From: DASSUW01 sp035706585
GTDB lineage: Bacteria; Actinomycetota; Thermoleophilia; Solirubrobacterales; Solirubrobacteraceae
Length of the DNA stretch: 13,444 bases
Reading direction: 5' to 3'
Assembly (NCBI GenBank): GCA_035706585.1
Contig: DASSUW010000276.1
Span: 1-13,444 of the forward strand
The notes under the pieces are model-generated. The model ran no database searches. It saw only the letters and a program-made list of their open reading frames with translations, and was not told where the DNA came from. Below are positions 1-4,158 of the stretch, piece by piece. Positions within the stretch are counted from its first letter, which is position 1; every line of letters begins with the position of its first letter. The translations under genes were made by a program, and so were the position numbers.

Positions 1-237
1 GAACGTCACGAACTTGCTGCCCGACGGCACCGTCTGCGACGGGTAGGTGCCCGGCGCCACCGAGACGACATCGCCGGAGGCCGCCACCGCATACGCGCGC
101 CCCAGCGACTTGCACGGCACCGCCGACGTGCACGAGCCCGAATCCGAGCCGTTGGGACTCACGTTGAGCGTCGCCGCCTGGGCCGGGGCGGCAACACCGA
201 GAGCGCAAAAGAGCGCAAGGAACACAACACGACGCAC
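1..237 (-). CDS. Secreted right-handed beta-helix protein, N-terminal fragment (cut by window edge)
   Basis: Reading leftwards from a GTG at 237, 79 codons stay open to the window edge, so only the N-terminus is present. It begins with a signal peptide: an Arg-Arg start, a hydrophobic core (VVFLALFCALGVAA) and a likely cleavage after PAQA. The mature part (AATLNVSPNGSDSGSC, then AYAVAASGDVVSVAPGTY) matches the start of the protein at 929-2404 (AATRHVARVGVDVGDC, AYGRAASGDLIQVAAGTY), so the two are paralogues. That opening is typical of extracellular parallel beta-helix proteins. The GTG was chosen because AAGAAGGAG (244-252) lies 6 nt upstream and it puts the signal peptide at the N-terminus. 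The frame is also open upstream to an ATG at 558 with its own Shine-Dalgarno, but that stretch is arginine-rich with non-coding-like codon use. The function is inferred: a secreted polysaccharide-binding or polysaccharide-modifying protein. Confidence 0.8.
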   Translation of the reverse strand, partial: MRRVVFLALFCALGVAAPAQAATLNVSPNGSDSGSCTSAVPCKSLGRAYAVAASGDVVSVAPGTYPSQTVPSGSKFVTF

Positions 238-398
238 AGGTCGCTCCTTCTTGGGCCGAATTGACACAGCGCGCAGCGAGCGGTGGACAACCGCCGTCAG
301 GCGCACTGGACCGGACCCACCGGCGCGCAACCGTGCGCCTCCCTGAGAGATGGGTCGATCAGGACTCGAGGTAAGACTCCCCCGGCGCCGCCGCCGTT

Positions 399-473
399 CG
401 GAATCCAATTCCGTCGGCGTCGAGGGCCCCTGCCTACCGCGCCGGTTTAGTTCCCCGGTGTTGATGGCATCAA
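399..473. repeat. Degenerate direct repeat, copy 1
   Basis: Conserved blocks occur in the same order as in copy 2 (800-878): CGGAATCC, then a GTCG...CG block, TCGAGGG, CTACCGC, and finally an exact 20-bp identity (454-473) ending in the palindrome. Spacing between blocks differs slightly, with about 11 extra bases before the last block in this copy. The ordered blocks argue for a diverged duplication or a recurring regulatory or RNA element rather than chance. No target-site duplication or transposase is visible. Confidence 0.55.
461..473. promoter_or_regulatory. Palindrome TTGATG-G-CATCAA, copy 1 (possible operator)
   Basis: This is a perfect 6-bp inverted repeat around a single central G. 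It is embedded in a 20-bp string found identically at 859-878 and lies 224 nt upstream of the GTG at 237. Perfect odd-length palindromes repeated within one intergenic region are typical of binding sites for dimeric regulators. No regulator gene is present in the window and the binding protein is unknown. Confidence 0.4.
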
Positions 474-622
474 ACCCGTCTGGTTGTAATGCGGCCGGTC
501 GGCGCGCGGCGGCCACGGAGCGCAGCCGGCGCCCAGGGGCGATCGAGGCGTGACGCATGCGGTCACTCCTTTTTCGTGGTTATTTGAGAGGGGCCGAACC
601 CGGCGTCCGCCCGCGCCGGCAT

Positions 623-656
623 TCAGACGTTCTGAGCATTCGAATTGGCGCTCAGA
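623..656. other. Mutually exclusive inverted repeats
   Basis: TCAGA (623-627) can pair with TCTGA (631-635) across a 3-nt loop. The same central arm, extended to TCTGAGC (631-637), can instead pair perfectly with GCTCAGA (650-656) across a 12-nt loop containing ATTCGAAT. The two hairpins cannot form together. This geometry is seen in attenuators, but the stems are short and no adjacent gene demonstrates regulation. Confidence 0.35.
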
Positions 657-719
657 TCTCTCCGTTTATCGGGGCTTGAGGCGATCCCTTGAGGGCTTTA
701 GCCGGCAATTACCACGAAC

Positions 720-753
720 GGGGGAAGGGTCTGGCACCCAAGACCCTTCCCCC
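720..753. repeat. Perfect 13-bp inverted repeat, REP-like hairpin or terminator
   Basis: GGGGGAAGGGTCT (720-732) and AGACCCTTCCCCC (741-753) are exact reverse complements separated by the 8-nt loop GGCACCCA. The core GGGTCTGGCACCC resembles interspersed palindromic repeats I recall from many bacterial genomes, some linked to REP-associated transposases. That resemblance is from memory and unverified. On the plus strand a weak T-rich stretch (TATTTG) follows, so it could also terminate transcription. It lies about 175 nt beyond the stop of the beta-helix gene that ends at 929. Confidence 0.6.
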
Positions 754-799
754 TATTTGCAGGAGTGCTAGAGCCCCAGAATTCCGATGTCCACGGGGC

Positions 800-878
800 C
801 GGAATCCGGCGTCGCCGGCGCGATCGAGGGCTCCCCCGGCTTCCGCCCCGGACTACCGCCCGGTGTTGATGGCATCAA
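800..878. repeat. Degenerate direct repeat, copy 2
   Basis: This is the partner of 399-473: CGGAATCC, GTCG...CG, TCGAGGG and CTACCGC appear in the same order, ending with the identical 20-bp block at 859-878. It contains several short GC-rich inverted repeats, for example CCGGC/GCCGG near 806-818, so as RNA it would be highly structured. No coding sequence is conserved between the copies: the frames reading through the shared block diverge or stop. Confidence 0.5.
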
Positions 879-879
879 C
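865..879. promoter_or_regulatory. Palindrome GTTGATG-G-CATCAAC, copy 2 (possible operator)
   Basis: This is a perfect 7-bp inverted repeat around one central G, one base pair per arm longer than copy 1. It lies one base from the stem at 881-911, so the palindrome and the hairpin are effectively adjacent. It may be an operator, or part of the 3' end structure of the gene ending at 929. Confidence 0.4.
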
Positions 880-880
880 G

Positions 881-911
881 CATGGCGACCGCACAACTTG
901 CGGTCACCATG
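881..911 (-). terminator. Terminator-like stem-loop after the beta-helix gene
   Basis: On the minus strand, 17 nt after the TGA at 931-929, a 13-bp stem forms between CAUGGUGACCGCA and UGCGGUCGCCAUG around a 5-nt loop. One pair is a U-G wobble on the minus strand. On the plus strand the same position is a C-A mismatch, so the structure favours transcripts from the beta-helix gene. No U-run follows, which is common in high-GC actinobacterial terminators, so it could instead be a 3' stabilising hairpin. Confidence 0.5.
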
Positions 912-928
912 ACGCCAACGCGTCAGTT

Positions 929-2404
929 TCAGCGCACGCGCAGCCGCAGGGCGCGCGCGTGCGTCCGCTGGCCGGCGCCGATGGCCCGGACCACGACCCG
1001 GTAGCGACCCTTCTTGAGCCGCCGAGCCTTGATCTTGTGGGCGCCGCGCGGAGCCGCGACGAACTTGAAGCTGCGGACGCGGCGTGGCGGGCGCTTGCCG
1101 CGGAGACGCTTGACGCGCACCGACACGCGGGCGCTCAGCGAGAGGCCGACGCGGAGCCGTGTCTTGCGCGGACAGCCGCGGCGCCGATGCTTGCAGATGA
1201 CCTTCGGCTTCAGCTTCGCACGCACGATCCGCAGCACTGCGGCACCGGCACCGGCACCGGCACCGGGCGCCTTGGCGCCGAACTCGTACGCGCCGGCGTC
1301 GGGACGGCTGTCGCGCGCCAGCCCGAGCTTGTCCACCGGCGGCGCCGACTGCGGGCTGCCGGTGTTGATCGCCGGCGAGCCGGCGCGCAGCCGGAAGTCG
1401 CCGCGCGCGGGATCCAGCCAGGAGAACGCGGCGGTGCGATCGGACGAGCTCGACGACGGCGAGACCCGCTTGTCGGTCGGGCCGCACTTGTCGCCCACGT
1501 TGTACTGGTAGGTGATGCCGCCCTTGCAGTCCCAGCCGCCGAGGTTGCCGGACCAGACCGTGCCGCCGGCGCCGCCGCTCGAGGAGATGAAGACGGGGCT
1601 CTCGAACGTGTTGTTACGCACGACCCAGCCGTTCATGGGGTCGCCGCCCTCCCCGTTCGGGCCGGTGTCCGCGACGTACACGCTGTAGTAGTGCCAGCCG
1701 CTGTTGTTCTCCATCTCGGGGTGGCTGAACACGTTGTTCTCGATCGTGATGCGACCGTACGCGGGCGGCGGCGGGCTCCACCACGTGCCGAACGTGAAGA
1801 AGACGTCGAAGACCGCGCAGTCGCGGAAGTACGAGTTGCGCAGCGTGAAGCCCTCGACGCCGATGGCGTAGAGGCACTCCATGTGCGTGCCGTCGGTCCT
1901 GTAGATCGCGTCGTGAAACGTGACGTTGTCGACGGTCTGGTGCTGGCCCGACGCGAGCATGACCTTCTCGTCGGTGACGTTGCCGATCACCGCGTTCTTC
2001 ACCGTCACGCGATCGCCGCCGAGCTCGAACGCGGCACCGTCGGTCCGGGCGCCGCCGGCATCCACGTTGATGCCGTCGAACGTGACGTTGCTCGCGTCAT
2101 TGACCATCTGCCGCAGCACGACGCCGGGACCGCCGCGGAACGTCACGGCCTTCGTGCCGTTCGGCGTCGACTGGCGGCCGTACGTGCCGGCCGCGACCTG
2201 GATCAGATCGCCGCTCGCGGCGCGGCCGTAGGCGTACTCGAACGAGGCGCAGGGCGCGAGGGCGCAGTCACCGACGTCGACGCCGACACGCGCGACGTGC
2301 CGTGTCGCCGCGGATGCGGGCACGCTCGTGAGCAGCGCGACGAGGAAGACGGCGAAAGCGAGCGTACGCGCACGCGGGACAGCGACGATGTTCGAGAACG
2401 TCAA
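929..2404 (-). CDS. Secreted right-handed beta-helix protein with basic C-terminal module
   Basis: From the TTG at 2404 the product is 491 aa. Residues 1-32 form a signal peptide (RAR, hydrophobic core, cleavage after PASA). About 33-370 is a parallel beta-helix, with recurring short Asn/Gly/Val turns such as VRNNTFESPVF and ITIENNVFSHPEM. A Gly-Ala linker sits near 381-388. The last ~100 residues form a very basic, beta-rich module (ICKHRRRGC, then KARRLKKGRYRVVVRAIGAG) like tails I associate with secreted Solirubrobacterales proteins. It is probably extracellular; the fold resembles polysaccharide lyases and epimerases, but I see no certain catalytic residues. The start is uncertain: no ATG or GTG lies near the signal peptide. 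TTG 2404 has GGGGGG 9 nt upstream; TTG 2494 would add 30 residues ahead of the signal. It follows the flippase gene on the same strand, 152 nt away. Confidence 0.85.
   Translation of the reverse strand: MTFSNIVAVPRARTLAFAVFLVALLTSVPASAATRHVARVGVDVGDCALAPCASFEYAYGRAASGDLIQVAAGTYGRQSTPNGTKAVTFRGGPGVVLRQMVNDASNVTFDGINVDAGGARTDGAAFELGGDRVTVKNAVIGNVTDEKVMLASGQHQTVDNVTFHDAIYRTDGTHMECLYAIGVEGFTLRNSYFRDCAVFDVFFTFGTWWSPPPPAYGRITIENNVFSHPEMENNSGWHYYSVYVADTGPNGEGGDPMNGWVVRNNTFESPVFISSSGGAGGTVWSGNLGGWDCKGGITYQYNVGDKCGPTDKRVSPSSSSSDRTAAFSWLDPARGDFRLRAGSPAINTGSPQSAPPVDKLGLARDSRPDAGAYEFGAKAPGAGAGAGAAVLRIVRAKLKPKVICKHRRRGCPRKTRLRVGLSLSARVSVRVKRLRGKRPPRRVRSFKFVAAPRGAHKIKARRLKKGRYRVVVRAIGAGQRTHARALRLRVR
1241..1264. 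repeat. Hexanucleotide tandem repeat GGCACC x4
   Basis: Four perfect GGCACC copies followed by GGGCGCC encode the Gly-Ala linker between the beta-helix and the basic C-terminal module of the minus-strand gene. Unit gain or loss would change linker length in two-residue steps without a frameshift. Confidence 0.75.
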
Positions 2405-2429
2405 AAGGAACAACCCCCCAAGGAAGCAT

Positions 2430-2483
2430 CGGGTCGAGGCCCTGACCCTGCTATCGACCCGCGCGTCAGCTCCTTGACGCGCG
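2430..2483 (-). promoter_or_regulatory. Two adjoining hairpins in the leader of the beta-helix gene
   Basis: CGCGCGTCA (2460-2468) and TGACGCGCG (2475-2483) form a perfect 9-bp stem. On the minus strand its 6-nt loop reads AGGAGC, presenting a Shine-Dalgarno-like AAGGAG, yet no start codon follows at normal spacing. Immediately downstream, CGGGTCGA (2430-2437) pairs with TCGACCCG (2454-2461), sharing two bases with the first stem. If translation starts at TTG 2404, both lie in the 5' leader or intercistronic region; if at 2494 they lie in coding sequence. They may act as a processing or attenuation element between the flippase and beta-helix genes. Confidence 0.4.
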
Positions 2484-2515
2484 CTGTCAGGCAATCGCCC
2501 CGCCGCGAGCGCGAC

Positions 2516-2521
2516 AGACTA
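2516..2521 (-). promoter_or_regulatory. Possible -10 element TAGTCT upstream of the beta-helix gene
   Basis: The hexamer TAGTCT on the minus strand is identical to the proposed -10 element of the Wzz-like gene at 10020-10025. It lies between the flippase stop and the beta-helix start and would place transcription near 2509. No clear -35 is visible, so an internal promoter is only possible; read-through from the flippase promoter is equally likely. Confidence 0.25.
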
Positions 2522-2531
2522 GCCGATCGGA

Positions 2532-2549
2532 CGGCGGCGCACGCCGCCG
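2532..2549 (-). terminator. GC-rich stem-loop after the flippase gene
   Basis: CGGCGGCG (2532-2539) and CGCCGCCG (2542-2549) are exact complements that would close as a 7-bp stem with a 4-nt loop, 7 nt past the TGA at 2559-2557. No U-run follows. In such GC-rich DNA short perfect stems arise easily, so this is a weak call. Confidence 0.25.
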
Positions 2550-2556
2550 GCGGCGC

Positions 2557-4071
2557 TCAGGACTCGGCGACCGCGGCTGCGGACGTGAGCTTGGGCGAGG
2601 CCGGAAGCCGCCGCCGGACGAGGTTTCGCGCCTCGTCGGCGAGCTCCGGGACGCGCCAGAGGCAGAGGGCGCCGTAGACGACGGCGCCGGCGGCGATGCA
2701 GATGAGCAGCCGGGCGATCTGGTTCACGCCGGCGTCCTCGAGCCCGAGCCGCACGAGCAGAACCACTGCGCACATCCCGACGGCCGCCTGAAAGACGCCG
2801 CTGACGCTGCGGAAGAACACGAGCGGGGAAACGTGGAGCGCCCGGGCCGCGAGGACCGTCTGGAACGGTTCCACGAGCGTCGTCGAGATCGCATAAGCGG
2901 TGGCGACGCCGACGACGCCCCAGTGCAGCCCGCTGGAGAACGCGATCAGGTGCGCGGACGTGAGCACGAGCGAGAACCGGAACATCGTGCGCGTCCGGTC
3001 ACGCGCCATGAGGATGTCGCTGTTGAGCACCTGCAGTGCCTGCACGATCCCGACCCACGCGAGGATCTGCACGACCGGCACCGCCTCGTCCCACTGGTCG
3101 CCGAGCACCACCGGAACGAAGTCCGGGGCCACGACCATCAACCCGGCGAGCGCCGGCACCGATACCGCGGCCATCAGGCGGGTGACGCGCGCCCACGTGG
3201 CAGCGATCCGCTCCGGCTCGTCCTGGATCCGCGAGAACGCCGGCGAGAACACGCGCTGGAGCGGCGCGCCGATCTTGCTGGCGGGCACGAGCATCGTGTT
3301 GTAGGCGACGGCGTAGACGCCCAGTGCCGAGGTGCTCAGGAACTTGCCGATCAGGAACCGGTCGCCGTTGACCTGCGTGTAGAACAGCATCCGGTGGCCG
3401 AGCATGTAGATGCTGAAGCCGCCGAGGTCGCGCAGGCTGGCGAGCGAGAAGGCAAAGCGCGGACGCCAGGTGGAGCGCAGCCACACGAGGACGGTCGTCA
3501 CGACCGTCGTGACCATGTACTGAAGGATGATCGCCCAGGCGCCGGCGCCGAGCGCGGCGGCGGTCACCGCGACGATCCCGCCGACGATCGCGCCCGCCAT
3601 CGGCAGCATCTCGACGCGCCGGAAGTCCATGTCGCGCAGCATCAGCGACTGCTGCGGAGCGCCGATCGCCGCGATCAGGAACGTCGCCGACAGCGCGGCG
3701 AGCAGCGGCTTCGCGTCCGGCTCGCCGTACAGGCCCGCCAGCGGGCCGGCGAACACCACGCCGAGCACGGTGAACACGACACCGCTGGCGGCGGTCACCC
3801 AGAACGCCGTGTCCTTGTCGACCGCGCTGAGCGTCTTGCGCTGGATCAGCGCGGCGCCGAGCGCCAGATCCGAGAAGATGAGGACGAGGCTCGAGAACAC
3901 GAGCGCGAGCGCAGCCAGGCCGTACTCGGCCGGCGTCAGCATCCGGGCGACGGCGACCGCGACCAGCGCCCGCGTGATCTGCAGCCCCACCTGGGACGCG
4001 CCGACCCACGCGAGCCCGCGGAGAATCCGGCGCCGCAGATCCGGGACGCCTGTGGTGGGAGCTGCCTCCAT
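2557..4071 (-). CDS. Wzx-type polysaccharide flippase (MOP superfamily)
   Basis: This 504-aa protein has about twelve hydrophobic segments spread along its length, the usual size for this family. Family-typical stretches include LTPAEYGLAALALVFSS near the N-terminus and GDRFLIGKFLSTSALGVYAV mid-protein, followed by FSPAFSRIQDEPER; these resemble WzxC/TuaB-like members. Such proteins flip undecaprenyl-linked repeat units across the cytoplasmic membrane for Wzy-dependent assembly. The ATG at 4071 was chosen because the recognisable family sequence starts there (LRRRILRGLAWVGASQ) and TAATCT lies 8 nt upstream. The frame stays open much further upstream, but that is antisense to the amidotransferase gene. 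It is divergent from that gene across 87 bp, and the secreted beta-helix gene follows it. The polar C-terminal tail after the last membrane segment is unremarkable. Confidence 0.92.
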   Translation of the reverse strand: MEAAPTTGVPDLRRRILRGLAWVGASQVGLQITRALVAVAVARMLTPAEYGLAALALVFSSLVLIFSDLALGAALIQRKTLSAVDKDTAFWVTAASGVVFTVLGVVFAGPLAGLYGEPDAKPLLAALSATFLIAAIGAPQQSLMLRDMDFRRVEMLPMAGAIVGGIVAVTAAALGAGAWAIILQYMVTTVVTTVLVWLRSTWRPRFAFSLASLRDLGGFSIYMLGHRMLFYTQVNGDRFLIGKFLSTSALGVYAVAYNTMLVPASKIGAPLQRVFSPAFSRIQDEPERIAATWARVTRLMAAVSVPALAGLMVVAPDFVPVVLGDQWDEAVPVVQILAWVGIVQALQVLNSDILMARDRTRTMFRFSLVLTSAHLIAFSSGLHWGVVGVATAYAISTTLVEPFQTVLAARALHVSPLVFFRSVSGVFQAAVGMCAVVLLVRLGLEDAGVNQIARLLICIAAGAVVYGALCLWRVPELADEARNLVRRRLPASPKLTSAAAVAES

Positions 4072-4079
4072 CGCTGCCG

Positions 4080-4085
4080 AGATTA
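4080..4085 (-). promoter_or_regulatory. -10 element TAATCT, leaderless start of the flippase gene
   Basis: TAATCT on the minus strand ends 8 nt before the ATG at 4071 and no Shine-Dalgarno is present, so transcription would begin at or within a base or two of the start codon. The -35 position does not resemble TTGACA. It belongs to a set of five such elements in the window. Confidence 0.55.
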
Positions 4086-4145
4086 GGTGCACCCGGCCAC
4101 GGTGGTCCTGGACGGATGGCCAGGCTGCGCGCCGGCTCCGGCCTC

Positions 4146-4151
4146 TACCTT
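4146..4151 (+). promoter_or_regulatory. -10 element TACCTT, leaderless start of asnB
   Basis: TACCTT ends 7 nt before the ATG at 4159. No Shine-Dalgarno or recognisable -35 is present. It faces the flippase promoter, the two -10 elements being about 60 bp apart, so both divergent units could be controlled from the same short region. Confidence 0.55.
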
Positions 4152-4158
4152 GACCGCC

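Larger units (their letters stand above)
238..928. other. Gene-free intergenic region rich in repeats and hairpins
   Basis: No reading frame here looks like a real protein: the open frames on both strands have poor codon bias and no recognisable product. The region between the two beta-helix genes instead holds two degenerate direct repeats (399-473 and 800-878), two TTGATG-G-CATCAA palindromes, a perfect 13-bp hairpin (720-753), overlapping alternative hairpins (623-656) and a terminator-like stem (881-911). The stretch from about 570 to 760 is visibly richer in A and T than the flanking coding DNA. It probably holds the promoter and leader of the gene starting at 237 and the transcript end of the gene stopping at 929. 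Confidence 0.6.

Noticed and set aside
260..265. TTGACA on the plus strand, a possible -35 box
   Set aside because: No matching -10 box lies 16-18 nt downstream and no plus-strand gene follows.
549..574. Imperfect GTGAC/GTCAC hairpin followed by TTTTT on the plus strand, a possible intrinsic terminator
   Set aside because: The stem has only about five pairs plus a bulge and no plus-strand gene ends nearby. The T-run is better explained as the complement of a Shine-Dalgarno on the minus strand.
768..1487. Minus-strand open frame crossing the palindrome and the beta-helix end
   Set aside because: It is Arg/Ala-rich in an alternate frame of the beta-helix gene and has no start signal.
689..2677. 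Long plus-strand open frame opposite the beta-helix gene
   Set aside because: The translation is Arg/Ala/Val/Asp-rich low complexity, typical of the antisense of GC-rich coding DNA, while the opposite frame has a clear signal peptide and fold.
4087..4158. Upstream ATG for the amidotransferase
   Set aside because: The catalytic Cys must follow the initiator Met directly; an earlier start would bury it.
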